Below, in pieces: positions 1 through 7,922 of a DNA stretch of 64,000 nt. Origin of the DNA: JAFAGX01 sp035623255 (GTDB lineage: Bacteria > Acidobacteriota > Terriglobia > Terriglobales > Acidobacteriaceae); assembly GCA_035623255.1 (NCBI GenBank), contig DASPTU010000096.1:8580-72579 (forward strand), written 5' to 3'. The translations under genes were made by a program, and so were the position numbers. The stretch's first letter is position 1, and every line of letters starts with the position of its first letter. The notes under the pieces were generated by a model that saw nothing but the letters and a program-made list of their open reading frames with translations, had not been told where the DNA came from and searched no databases.

Positions 1-150
1 CCGCAAACAAATCGCCGGCCTTTTGCCCGTCATCTGCGGATCGCGCCAGTGTTCTGCACAATTCTTTATTAACGAGAGCCAGGTCGTCGCACGAAAACCC
101 TTCTGATGCGAGTCGGCATGTATTCCGGCGCAACTCAGATTATCAGAACT
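1..150. other. Left-edge stretch without a supported gene
   Basis: The minus strand stays open from a TTG near 133 to the window edge (about 44 codons) and has an ordinary amino-acid composition. There is no Shine-Dalgarno sequence in front of the TTG and I recognise no family. It could be the 5' end of a gene running off the left side, or spacer. Confidence 0.3.
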
Positions 151-633
151 TCAAGTTGGTAATTCCAGCACAACCGAAGCCTCCTGCTGTCGTCGCGAAA
201 TGTTCCAGTAGATGCTAAGCAAGCGGTCTTTCTCGTCCATGGGGACGAGGCGAAATCCGTGTCTCTGGTAAAAGCGAATGGCCCACTCAGCCGCAGCCCA
301 GGTTCCGACTAAAATCTTTCCGCTGGACCGCACGACCAGAGCCTTCAATAATGCCGCGCCAATGCCGCGATTTTGATAAGCTGATCGCACGTATGCATGT
401 CGAATCAGCGTTGCGTCGCGCACTTTCTGGATCCCCATGACGCCGACAAGAGAGCCGGAATCCGCCCATCCCCAGAAATCAACTCCAGACGCTATCTCGG
501 ACAGCAGTTCGCTTCGCGACATATAGGGGTCATGCCAGCAGTCCGATGGGATGACAGTTTGATAGGCACGCGCCGCCTCATTGATGATGGCGTCGATGGT
601 GGGCACGTCCGGATCGGTGCAGCGCCGGATCAT
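151..633 (-). CDS. GNAT family N-acetyltransferase
   Basis: A 160-residue single-domain GNAT protein, expected to transfer an acetyl group from acetyl-CoA to an unknown amine in the cytosol. The acetyl-CoA pyrophosphate-binding motif A is visible as RSAYQNRGIGAALL around residues 83-96, followed by the motif B region with FYQRHGF near residue 125, a typical GNAT ending. The ATG has an AAGGAGA Shine-Dalgarno sequence about five bases upstream, so the start is well supported. It lies downstream of ribBA on the same strand with about 90 bases between them and could be read from the same transcript. The substrate cannot be told from sequence. Confidence 0.88.
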   Translation of the reverse strand: MIRRCTDPDVPTIDAIINEAARAYQTVIPSDCWHDPYMSRSELLSEIASGVDFWGWADSGSLVGVMGIQKVRDATLIRHAYVRSAYQNRGIGAALLKALVVRSSGKILVGTWAAAEWAIRFYQRHGFRLVPMDEKDRLLSIYWNISRRQQEASVVLELPT

Positions 634-722
634 CGCGTCTCCTTTCGGCGTTTGCGTGCCCCTGCATTTCGCCGCCCGCGTCTGAACGAGTACAACCCGG
701 TCGGCGAGGCGGTGTTTACGGC

Positions 723-1880
723 CTAGGAGTGTCTAGGAGAGGCTAGCGTCACCGGCACCTGCTCCACGATCTCAATATTGAATCCTTCCAGTGCCGGTAC
801 TTTACGTGGATGGTTGGTCAGCAGCCGGATTCGCCGCAGGTTCAAATCGGAGAGAATTTGCGCGCCGATACCAATCTCGCGCTGCGTCTTGCGTTCGCTC
901 TCCGGCAGGGCAGGCAAGCGTTTGTCGCGATGAAACATCAGCACGCTTCGCTCGCCGATCCGCTCAACCGAAAATCCTTTTGAAGTCTGGTGCAGGTAAA
1001 TCAAAGCACCCCTGCCTTCCGCCGCGATGGCTTGCATTGAGCCTTCTATCGTGGCGCGGCAATCGCAGCCCGTCGAGCCAAAAACATCGCCCATTACACA
1101 GTGCGAATGCATGCGAACCAGCACCGGCTCTTCGGTTTCCAGCTGTCCACGAACCAGGGCGACATGGGATTCTCCGCCGTCGATCTCGCTTTCATAGGCA
1201 ATCAGCCGGAACTCTCCATACGGAGTGCCAATCATGGCTTCTCCGACACGGTGCACGTAGCGCTCATGCTGCATACGGTAACGGATCAATTCCGCGACGG
1301 TCAGCATTTTGGTTCCATGCGTTTGACAGAATTCGATCAGGTCCGGAACCCGCGCCATGGTCCCGTCATCGCGCATGATTTCGCATATAACACCGGCAGG
1401 AACCAGCCCCGCCAAGCGAGCGAGATCAACCGAGGCTTCGGTTTGTCCCGCGCGCACCAGGACGCCGCCTTTTCGGGCCCGCAATGGAAATACATGCCCG
1501 GGACGCGCCAAGTCCGAGGGGCGAGTGGAGGGATCAATCGCCACCGCAATGGTTCGCGCACGATCGTAAGCGGAAATGCCGGTGGTCACACCGTGACGAG
1601 CGTCAATGGCCTCACAAAATGCGGTCCCGTAGTTTGAAGTATTTTCCGCGGTCATCGGCCCAATGCGGAGGTGATCCAGCCGCTCGCCAGTTAGAGCCAG
1701 ACAGACCAATCCGCGGCCATACTTTGCCATGAAGTTGATGGCTTCGGGAGTGACCTTCTCAGCCGCAAGCGTCAGATCGCCCTCGTTCTCGCGGTCCTCA
1801 TCGTCTACGACCACGACCATGCGGCCAGCGCGGATTTCGTCGATCGCCGTAGGAATATCGGTGAATGACGGGGACGTCAT
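723..1880 (-). CDS. ribBA: Bifunctional DHBP synthase / GTP cyclohydrolase II-like protein (RibBA)
   Basis: Riboflavin biosynthesis protein of 385 residues. The N-terminal half matches 3,4-dihydroxy-2-butanone-4-phosphate synthase, with the acidic signature VVDDEDRENEGDL near residue 25 and a FMAKYGRGLVC segment. The C-terminal half is the GTP cyclohydrolase II fold with the zinc site HSHCVMGDVFGSTGCDC. However, the usual catalytic loop (RQEGRGIGL-like) reads HQTSKGFSV here, so cyclohydrolase activity is uncertain. Downstream, REIGIGAQIL and LLTNHPRKV are conserved. The ATG at 1880 is preferred over one 36 bases upstream because the DHBP synthase domain begins there and an extended -10 box ends six bases before it. 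Confidence 0.9.
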   Translation of the reverse strand: MTSPSFTDIPTAIDEIRAGRMVVVVDDEDRENEGDLTLAAEKVTPEAINFMAKYGRGLVCLALTGERLDHLRIGPMTAENTSNYGTAFCEAIDARHGVTTGISAYDRARTIAVAIDPSTRPSDLARPGHVFPLRARKGGVLVRAGQTEASVDLARLAGLVPAGVICEIMRDDGTMARVPDLIEFCQTHGTKMLTVAELIRYRMQHERYVHRVGEAMIGTPYGEFRLIAYESEIDGGESHVALVRGQLETEEPVLVRMHSHCVMGDVFGSTGCDCRATIEGSMQAIAAEGRGALIYLHQTSKGFSVERIGERSVLMFHRDKRLPALPESERKTQREIGIGAQILSDLNLRRIRLLTNHPRKVPALEGFNIEIVEQVPVTLASPRHS

Positions 1881-1886
1881 AAGAAG

Positions 1887-1895
1887 ATTGTAGCA
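1887..1895 (-). promoter_or_regulatory. Extended -10 box for leaderless ribBA transcription
   Basis: On the minus strand the sequence TGCTACAAT (an extended -10 element, TGn followed by a 5/6 match to TATAAT) ends six bases before the ribBA ATG. There is no Shine-Dalgarno sequence between them, so transcription would start on or next to the A of the start codon. No convincing -35 is present, which extended -10 promoters tolerate. Confidence 0.5.
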
Positions 1896-1997
1896 GCCGG
1901 TTCGGGCTTCACCCATCGAACCATCGGGCCTAGCTTTTTGAAATCCAAAGCAAAAGGGCCGCCGAGCAGGCGACCCCTTGCATCATGCAGCTCTGGG

Positions 1998-2225
1998 TTA
2001 AAGGGTTGATTCGATCTCGAACCCCCAAGCCTCCAACAGTGGCTCTGGGATGTACTTCGAATTCTTATTTCGCCGCGCCCACTCCCGTAGGCGAGTGGAC
2101 CGCAGATATTGGTCCGGAGTGAGTTTGTATTCCCGCACAACCTGCTCGAACTCCGTAATAGTCGGGACAATGGGCCCAATTGGCTCAGGCTTGCCCCAGT
2201 TAGGATTGCCACGTCGTTTAGCCAT
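1998..2225 (-). CDS. Small hypothetical protein (75 aa)
   Basis: A 75-residue protein starting MAKRRGNPNWGKPEP and ending WGFEIESTL. It is basic at the N-terminus and carries a segment, YKLTPDQYLRSTRLREWARR, that would form one or two amphipathic helices. I do not recognise a named domain. The frame stays open upstream to 2474, but the extra part looks non-coding and the ATG at 2225 gives a compact product. No clear Shine-Dalgarno sequence precedes it. The regular composition suggests a real gene, perhaps nucleic-acid binding, though function is unknown. Confidence 0.55.
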   Translation of the reverse strand: MAKRRGNPNWGKPEPIGPIVPTITEFEQVVREYKLTPDQYLRSTRLREWARRNKNSKYIPEPLLEAWGFEIESTL

Positions 2226-2663
2226 AGAAGAGCGTCCTCGTCTTTTTAAAATGCCCTCTAAAATTAGATTCTGGCGTCGACGAAGGGGATTCACGGGGTC
2301 TTCGTCAGCAGCTAAATCAAAGCAAGGCCGATTGCCAGCACAGAAAGGCCTACTGGAAGTGAATGATTTTACTGGTTTTGTTCCTAAAGTCAATGATATT
2401 TTTATCTCAAATTGAGGCCTCTTGGTGTAAGTGGTTGCTGAACTAGCAAATACAATTGAATCCAAGGTAACCACTTTGGTGAGCCATTATTCACCCTGCT
2501 TTTCATCCGGATTTGAAATCACGACTGGCCTGAACCACGAAAGCCAGGCTGACTGCGGGCCGTTTCGCGATTTCTGCGCCACGGCGCCGAGCTTGCTCAT
2601 CGAAGTACGCATTGGTATGTTTTTCTGTCAATTTCTAACAATCTAGGTAGGAGGCTGCGTAAA
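2226..2663. other. AT-richer intergenic region before the aldehyde dehydrogenase gene
   Basis: About 440 bases between a minus-strand small gene and the plus-strand dehydrogenase gene, visibly richer in A+T than its surroundings between 2240 and 2500. I find short reading frames only, with no recognisable product. The last part carries the AGGAGG ribosome-binding site of the dehydrogenase. No hairpin or convincing sigma-70 promoter stands out. Confidence 0.5.
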
Positions 2664-4028
2664 TTGGCGATCGCAAGCATCAATCCAGCAACCGGCGAAC
2701 TCATAAGAACCTTCGAAGCGCTGTCAGAGTCCCAGGTCGAAGAAAAGCTGCAGAGGGCGGCAAACGCTTTTGCCGATTACCGCAGGGTGCCTTTTGCGGA
2801 CCGCGCCCGCATGATGCGCAAGGCTGCCGATATCTTGGAGAACGAAAAGGAAGCCCACGCCCGCCTGATGACCAGCGAAATGGGCAAGACTTTCCGCTCG
2901 GCCGTCGACGAAGCCGTCAAATGCGCTTGGGCCTGCCGCTACTATGCCGACAACGCCGAGCGCTTCCTCGCCGATGAAGTCGTGGAGACTAACGCCAAGC
3001 GCAGCTACGTACATTACCAGCCGATGGGGCCAATTCTTGCCGTGATGCCATGGAATTTTCCTTTTTGGCAGGTGGTCCGCTTCGTAGCCCCGGCTCTTAT
3101 GGCCGGCAACGTGGGTTTGCTGAAGCATGCTTCCAACGTTCCCCAGTGCGCCCTGAAGCTGGAGGAGATCTTCTGCCGGGCTGGCTTCCCGGGAGGCGTT
3201 TTCCAAACCCTGCTGATCGGTTCCAGGCAGGTCGATGCCATCCTTGCGGATCCGCGAATCATGGCCGCGACACTTACGGGAAGCGAACAAGCCGGCATTG
3301 AAGTCGGAACCGGCGCAGCCAAACGGATCAAGAAAGTCGTCCTTGAGCTTGGAGGGAGCGATCCGTTTATCGTGATGACCAGCGCCAATCTAGATCAGGC
3401 GGTCGCAACCGGTGTCAAGGCGCGCGTGATCAACAACGGTCAGTCATGCATCGCCGCTAAGCGTTTTATCGTTGCTGAGCCGATCGCTGACGAATTTGAG
3501 CGGAGATTCGTCAGCAAAATGGAAGCGCTCAGGGTTGGCGACCCCTTCGATGAAAGCACTGATGTTGGTCCGCTTGCTACCCCGCAAGGAATCGTGGATC
3601 TTGAGCGCGACGTTCAGAAAACCGTGGCCGCGGGTGGGCGCATCCTCACCGGTGGCAAAAAGTTGGAGCGGGCTGGCAACTTCTACGCTCCCACAGTGCT
3701 GGCAAACGTCCCTAAGAATTCTCCGGCTTATAAGGAAGAGCTATTCGGGCCGGTGGCAAGCCTTTTTCGCGCAAGAGACCTCCAGGATGCAATTCGCATC
3801 GCGAACGACAGCCGATTCGGCCTCGGCGCCAGTGCCTGGACCAGCGACAAAGATGAACAAGATCGGCTGGTGAATGAGCTCGAGGCTGGCATGGTATTCA
3901 TCAACGGGATGGTCGCCTCCGATCCTCGCTTACCCTTCGGAGGGGTCAAGCAATCGGGGTATGGCAGGGAATTGGGTCCGTTTGGAATACGCGAGTTTGC
4001 GAACATCAAAACAGTTTCGATCAACTAA
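2664..4028 (+). CDS. NAD(P)-dependent aldehyde dehydrogenase, succinate-semialdehyde dehydrogenase type
   Basis: A 454-residue aldehyde dehydrogenase, close in length and motifs to the short succinate-semialdehyde dehydrogenases (Sad/GabD-like). It would oxidise a semialdehyde to its acid with NAD(P)+ in the cytosol. Visible landmarks are the PWNFPFWQ segment, the catalytic glutamate in VLELGGSDPF (about residue 230), the catalytic cysteine in NNGQSCIAAKRF (about 265) and a GPV-type segment, EELFGPVAS, near 360. Translation appears to start at TTG with AGGAGG ten bases upstream; MAIASINPATGE is the usual beginning of this family. It stands alone, so the pathway (GABA or another semialdehyde) cannot be fixed from neighbours. 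Confidence 0.92.
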   Translation: MAIASINPATGELIRTFEALSESQVEEKLQRAANAFADYRRVPFADRARMMRKAADILENEKEAHARLMTSEMGKTFRSAVDEAVKCAWACRYYADNAERFLADEVVETNAKRSYVHYQPMGPILAVMPWNFPFWQVVRFVAPALMAGNVGLLKHASNVPQCALKLEEIFCRAGFPGGVFQTLLIGSRQVDAILADPRIMAATLTGSEQAGIEVGTGAAKRIKKVVLELGGSDPFIVMTSANLDQAVATGVKARVINNGQSCIAAKRFIVAEPIADEFERRFVSKMEALRVGDPFDESTDVGPLATPQGIVDLERDVQKTVAAGGRILTGGKKLERAGNFYAPTVLANVPKNSPAYKEELFGPVASLFRARDLQDAIRIANDSRFGLGASAWTSDKDEQDRLVNELEAGMVFINGMVASDPRLPFGGVKQSGYGRELGPFGIREFANIKTVSIN

Positions 4029-4143
4029 CAACGGATAACCCGGTACTGTGGCTAGACCACTATACCCATTTGCAGCTTCGTGTTATATTAGGCGGCCTAT
4101 CTGCCATGCCCCCAGAGGCAAATCCGATTGGCGCGGTGAGCAT

Positions 4144-4170
4144 CCACCGAACAGACCGACCGTTCGGTGG
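4144..4170. repeat. Inverted repeat, 9-bp arms
   Basis: CCACCGAAC (4144-4152) and GTTCGGTGG (4162-4170) are exact reverse complements around a nine-base loop. It could be an operator or part of the transcription end of the aldehyde dehydrogenase gene about 115 bases upstream. No T-tract follows directly. Confidence 0.6.
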
Positions 4171-4237
4171 TCAGGCCTCTTTGACCCTAATTCTATGGAA
4201 CAGCTTCGCGAGCCGGAGAATTGGCTGCGATAACCAT

Positions 4238-4267
4238 GCCGGCGTGCCAGTGCGCGTGCACGCCGGC
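4238..4267. repeat. Strong GC-rich hairpin, 10-bp arms
   Basis: GCCGGCGTGC (4238-4247) pairs perfectly with GCACGCCGGC (4258-4267) around a ten-base loop. A T-rich run with interruptions follows at 4270-4278, so it may work as an imperfect intrinsic terminator for upstream transcription. It could equally be a dispersed palindromic repeat. Confidence 0.55.
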
Positions 4268-4474
4268 GTCGGTTTCTTTTGCCGGCTGATCCGACCAACT
4301 CGAGTTGGTTTATGCGCTGCGTAAGTTGCGGCGCGAGCCCATCGGAAAAACAAGCTTTGCTGCATTAATCCAATTCAGCTGGCGCAATAGTGCATTCCCG
4401 ACATCTTCGCCTTCCCGCCTTCCGCGAGCGACACGACCACAACCGTGACACGCGCCTCAGCGACTTTTGCCTCG

Positions 4475-4480
4475 TATAAT
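4475..4480 (+). promoter_or_regulatory. -10 box (TATAAT) nine bases before start codon
   Basis: A perfect TATAAT hexamer ends exactly nine bases before the ATG at 4490 and there is no Shine-Dalgarno sequence in between. Initiation seven or so bases downstream would leave a leader of one to three bases. No good -35 is seen at 16-18 bases spacing. Confidence 0.5.
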
Positions 4481-4489
4481 CCGACGATC

Positions 4490-6127
4490 ATGGATTGGAA
4501 GCGAGCCTTGTGCTGGCTGTTCGACTACAACCATGGTGCTTCGAATCGCCTGGTTCCGCGCTGGCTGTTTCTCAGGGCTCTGGGCTTAATCTACTTCTCA
4601 GCCTTCTATTCGTTGATCTTCCAGATCCGCGGCTTGATCGGACCGGATGGCATTCTTCCCGCCAACTCGTACCTGGAAGCAGTCGCGCGTGCGTTTGGAC
4701 ATTTTTCACGTTATTGGTATGCACCCACGCTTGTTTGGTTTTCCGCAAGCTCACATTTCTTGGTGGCGCTCTGCGGCATCGGAATGGCGGCCTCAGTTCT
4801 GCTGGTACTAAATCTTTGGCCACGCGGCATGTTGCTCATCGCTTTACTGTGTTTCCTTTCGTTTGTCAGTGCCGCCCAGGACTTTTCGAGCTATCAGTCA
4901 GACGGAATGCTGCTCGAAGCAGGTTTCATCTCATTGTTCTTCGCGCCGCCTGGGTTTCGGCCGGGACTGGCCGAAACGCATTCGCCTTCGCGGGCTAGCC
5001 TGTTCCTGCTGATCTGGGAGTGGTTTCGAATCTACTTTGAGTCTGGAGTGGTGAAGATCGTAAGTGGCGATCAGGAGTGGCGCCACCTCACCGCAATGGA
5101 TGAGTACTACCAGAACGGCCCGCTGCCCACATGGATCGGCTGGTACGCGCAGCATCTGCCGCACCGGTTTCATGCGGCCACAGCTTTCGCGACGCTTGCC
5201 CTGGAGTTGGGCCTCGTCTGGTTGGTTTTCATGCCTCGTTTTTGGCGAATTGCACTGTTCTTTATTGTGACTCTCTGGCAGATTCCCGTCATTCTGACTG
5301 CCAATTACACGTTCCTGAACTATTTGGTTCTCGTGCTGGGTGTTTTGATATTGGATGATCGGTTCCTCGTCCATATAAAGTTTCCATTCAGCTATTTTCG
5401 TCTGGGCCACGCCGCTCCCGACACGGCGCTGCCGCCGCCCCCATCCAATCCTTCCCGGTCTTCCGCCACCGCGGAGCCGCAAGGGGTCATCGAGCAACCT
5501 GCAGCTCAGCACCTCTACAGCCGCTTGAAACTGATCGCCTCAGCTCTGGTGCTGACTTGGGTCTTCTACGCGACGACCGCAGAGTTAGTCTGGATCTTTG
5601 GTCGCGTGCCGCTACCCACATCCCCGGTCATCGCGCTGGAGCCGTTCAGAATCGCCAATCAATATGGGCTCTTTGCGGTGATGACTCGCGGCCGATATGA
5701 GATCGAATTTCAAGGCTCAGATGACGGTCACAATTGGATCGCATACCCCTTTCGCTATAAGCCGCAGGCTCTGAATGTTCCGCCCGGCATCTATGCCCCC
5801 TATCAACCGCGTTTTGACTGGAATCTGTGGTTCGCTTCTCTTGGCTCTTGGCGCGAATATTCCATCGTGCCCAACACAGAGGTGCGCTTGCTTGAAAATG
5901 ACAAAGACGTGCTCAGCCTGTTTGCCGGGGACCCTTTTCCGAATGCGCCGCCGCGGCAAGTGCGTGCTGTACTGTGGCAGTATTGGTTCACCAGCCTGGA
6001 GCAAAAGCGCGCTACGGGTGATTGGTGGCGGCGGGAGTTTCTGGGCGTTTACGCGCCGACCCTGGAGCGTGAACCCGATGGCAGAATCGTCATGATTGAA
6101 TTACCGAACGTAGCTCCGAGGCGGTGA
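4490..6127 (+). CDS. Lipase maturation factor (LMF1)-family membrane protein
   Basis: A 545-residue polytopic membrane protein of the lipase maturation factor family. Eukaryotic LMF1 helps fold secreted lipases in the ER; the role of bacterial members is unsettled. Family signatures include the N-terminal helix followed by RGLIGPDGILPA (about residue 50) and the segment GDQEWRHLTAMDEYYQNGPL with PTWIGWYAQHLP near 200. At least eight hydrophobic helices occupy the first 300 residues. After a Pro/Ser-rich linker near 325-340 and another helix, a soluble C-terminal domain follows. The start at 4490 is chosen because MDWKRALCWLFDY is the conserved opening and a TATAAT lies just upstream. A flavoprotein gene follows about 70 bases downstream. 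Confidence 0.82.
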   Translation: MDWKRALCWLFDYNHGASNRLVPRWLFLRALGLIYFSAFYSLIFQIRGLIGPDGILPANSYLEAVARAFGHFSRYWYAPTLVWFSASSHFLVALCGIGMAASVLLVLNLWPRGMLLIALLCFLSFVSAAQDFSSYQSDGMLLEAGFISLFFAPPGFRPGLAETHSPSRASLFLLIWEWFRIYFESGVVKIVSGDQEWRHLTAMDEYYQNGPLPTWIGWYAQHLPHRFHAATAFATLALELGLVWLVFMPRFWRIALFFIVTLWQIPVILTANYTFLNYLVLVLGVLILDDRFLVHIKFPFSYFRLGHAAPDTALPPPPSNPSRSSATAEPQGVIEQPAAQHLYSRLKLIASALVLTWVFYATTAELVWIFGRVPLPTSPVIALEPFRIANQYGLFAVMTRGRYEIEFQGSDDGHNWIAYPFRYKPQALNVPPGIYAPYQPRFDWNLWFASLGSWREYSIVPNTEVRLLENDKDVLSLFAGDPFPNAPPRQVRAVLWQYWFTSLEQKRATGDWWRREFLGVYAPTLEREPDGRIVMIELPNVAPRR

Positions 6128-6196
6128 GTTGTGCAGCTTCGTGCCGTGGCTCGACCTCATCAATAGATTAAGGGAGGAAGTTTCAGGTGATCCGCG

Positions 6197-7618
6197 ATGA
6201 CCGGTAAAGCTTGCGTCATTGGAGCCGGTCCCAATGGGCTCGCGGGGGCGATTGTTCTGGCCCAGGCCGGGCTGGAAGTCGAGGTGTTCGAAGCTGAGTC
6301 AGTGCCCGGTGGTGCGGCCAGAACTCTCGAGCTGACACTTCCCGGCTATCTGCACGATTTCGGATCGGCTGTTCACCCAATGGCGATCAGCTCGCCATTC
6401 TTTTCTTCGCTTCCGCTGCACGAACATGGGCTTGAGTGGATTCATTCTCCGTCTCCGCTCGCGCATCCGTTCGAAGATGGCACGGCAGTTTTGGTCGAAC
6501 GTAGCCTGGAAAATCCGGAATCCTGGCTCGGCTCCGACGGAAAATCGTGGCGGAATCTCATGCTGCCCTTTGTGGAGCGGTGGAGTGAACTTGCTCCCGA
6601 CGTCTTGCGCCCTCTTCCGGCATTACCGCGGCATCCTTGGCTGATGGCGCGGTTTGGAATGAATGCCATGTTCTCAGCGCGAAAGTTGGCGCTCAGCCAC
6701 TTTCGTGAAGAACGCGCCCGGGCCCTCTTTGCCGGCTTTGCCGCCCATTCCTTCCTCAGTCTGGATCAGCCGCTCACTGCTGCTTTCGGCATGTTGATGG
6801 CAATTCCCGCTCACGCAGTCGGCTGGCCGATTCCTCGCGGAGGCTCGCAGTCCCTGACCAATGCGCTCTGCGCGCACCTCAACAAATTAGGCGGAAAGGT
6901 TCACACTACTACGCGTGTCGATGACATCTCCAGCCTTCCCCCGAACGATCTCACGCTTTGTGATCTCAGCCCGCAGCAACTGCTTAATGTCGCCGGGAAT
7001 CGCCTCTCGCCATCGTACAAAAAACGGCTGGCCACATTTCGCTATGGCTCAGGTGTCTTCAAAGTCGACTACGCCCTGAGTAACCCGATTCCGTGGAAAG
7101 CGGCAGAGTGTCAACGTGCGGCGACCGTTCACCTGGGGGGAAGCTTAGACCAAATCGCCACGTCTGAGGCCGCCGTGACCCAGGGAGATCACTCCGAACG
7201 CCCTTTCATTCTCTTGGCCCAGCCGACGTTGTTCGATCCCACACGCGCTCCCGCTGGTAAGCACATCGCCTGGGCGTATTGTCACGTTCCATTCGGTTCC
7301 AAGTTCGATATGCTTCCCAGGTTCGAAGCTCAGATCGAGCGCTTTGCCCCCGGCTTCCGCGACTGCATACTTTTCCGCCGGGTATTTTCTCCGGCAGATC
7401 TCCACCACATGGACGCTAATCTGGTTGGCGGTGTTATCAGTGGCGGCGTGCTCGATCTGCGGCAATTTCTATTCCGGCCGACCCGGCGGCAGTACGCCAC
7501 CTCGGCGGCAGATATCTATCTTTGCTCGGCTTCAACTCCTCCCGGCGGCGGAGTTCATGGCATGTGCGGCTACTACGCAGCGCGAATGGCATTGTCGCGA
7601 ATGAGGAGGAGGAAGTAA
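6197..7618 (+). CDS. FAD-dependent oxidoreductase, phytoene desaturase/amine oxidase-like
   Basis: A 473-residue flavoprotein of the CrtI/NAD(P)-binding Rossmann family. The dinucleotide-binding motif GAGPNGLAGAIVLAQAG is at residues 9-25, followed by VEVFEAE, the acidic end of the second strand. The GGAARTLELTLPGYLHDFG segment around residue 40 is typical of the CrtI/COG1233 group. The C-terminal CSASTPPGGGVHGMCGYYAA matches the conserved end of these proteins. No carotenoid genes are nearby, so calling it a phytoene desaturase would go too far; a lipid or isoprenoid substrate is plausible. GGGAGG lies about 20 bases upstream of the ATG, further than ideal. Likely co-transcribed with the LMF-like gene. 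Confidence 0.85.
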   Translation: MTGKACVIGAGPNGLAGAIVLAQAGLEVEVFEAESVPGGAARTLELTLPGYLHDFGSAVHPMAISSPFFSSLPLHEHGLEWIHSPSPLAHPFEDGTAVLVERSLENPESWLGSDGKSWRNLMLPFVERWSELAPDVLRPLPALPRHPWLMARFGMNAMFSARKLALSHFREERARALFAGFAAHSFLSLDQPLTAAFGMLMAIPAHAVGWPIPRGGSQSLTNALCAHLNKLGGKVHTTTRVDDISSLPPNDLTLCDLSPQQLLNVAGNRLSPSYKKRLATFRYGSGVFKVDYALSNPIPWKAAECQRAATVHLGGSLDQIATSEAAVTQGDHSERPFILLAQPTLFDPTRAPAGKHIAWAYCHVPFGSKFDMLPRFEAQIERFAPGFRDCILFRRVFSPADLHHMDANLVGGVISGGVLDLRQFLFRPTRRQYATSAADIYLCSASTPPGGGVHGMCGYYAARMALSRMRRRK

Positions 7619-7709
7619 GGTCGCCGCGAAAACCGTCATTTTTCAATGTGAATAATGCCTGGTTTCAAACTGACCATCACGGGTATCTTTAATGTTTACC
7701 TTGCGTCGT

Positions 7710-7738
7710 TTGACGCTGGACCACAGTCTTCCTATAAT
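7710..7738 (+). promoter_or_regulatory. Sigma-70-type promoter of the ompH-like gene
   Basis: TTGACG at 7710-7715, a spacer of exactly 17 bases, and a perfect TATAAT at 7733-7738. This is the best full promoter in the window. It would give the ompH-like transcript a 5' leader of about 180 bases, which contains a hairpin at 7750-7771. Confidence 0.75.
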
Positions 7739-7749
7739 GACGCTATCCA

Positions 7750-7771
7750 CACCCTGCCAAAACACAGGGTG
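7750..7771 (+). repeat. Hairpin at the 5' end of the ompH-like leader
   Basis: CACCCTG (7750-7756) and CAGGGTG (7765-7771) form a perfect 7-bp stem with an eight-base loop, starting a few bases after the predicted transcription start. It may protect the 5' end of the mRNA or have a regulatory role. Nothing else is recognised in the rest of the 180-base leader. Confidence 0.45.
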
Positions 7772-7922
7772 GTCTTCGCGCTTGCGACTTTGGCGTGAGA
7801 CGCCGGGGGTTGGCCTGCCTTCTTGTGATCGCACGGCCCCATGAATTCACCCGGCCAGATATCTGTGAAGCGATCTGACAAGATTCCCGAAAACAGTTTC
7901 CAAGGAGTTCAATAGCAGCCCC

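Larger units (their letters stand above)
4029..4489. other. 460-base intergenic region with two perfect hairpins
   Basis: No gene is supported here. Two perfect inverted repeats (4144-4170 and 4238-4267, listed separately) lie in the first half. A TATAAT box sits at 4475-4480, just before the next gene. The short frames that cross the region show no recognisable protein. Confidence 0.6.

Noticed and set aside
1..133. Open minus-strand frame at the left window edge
   Set aside because: No Shine-Dalgarno sequence and no recognised similarity; too short to judge.
2431..2646. 71-codon plus-strand frame before the aldehyde dehydrogenase gene
   Set aside because: No ribosome-binding site, no domain, and it lies in an AT-richer spacer; composition does not suggest a protein.
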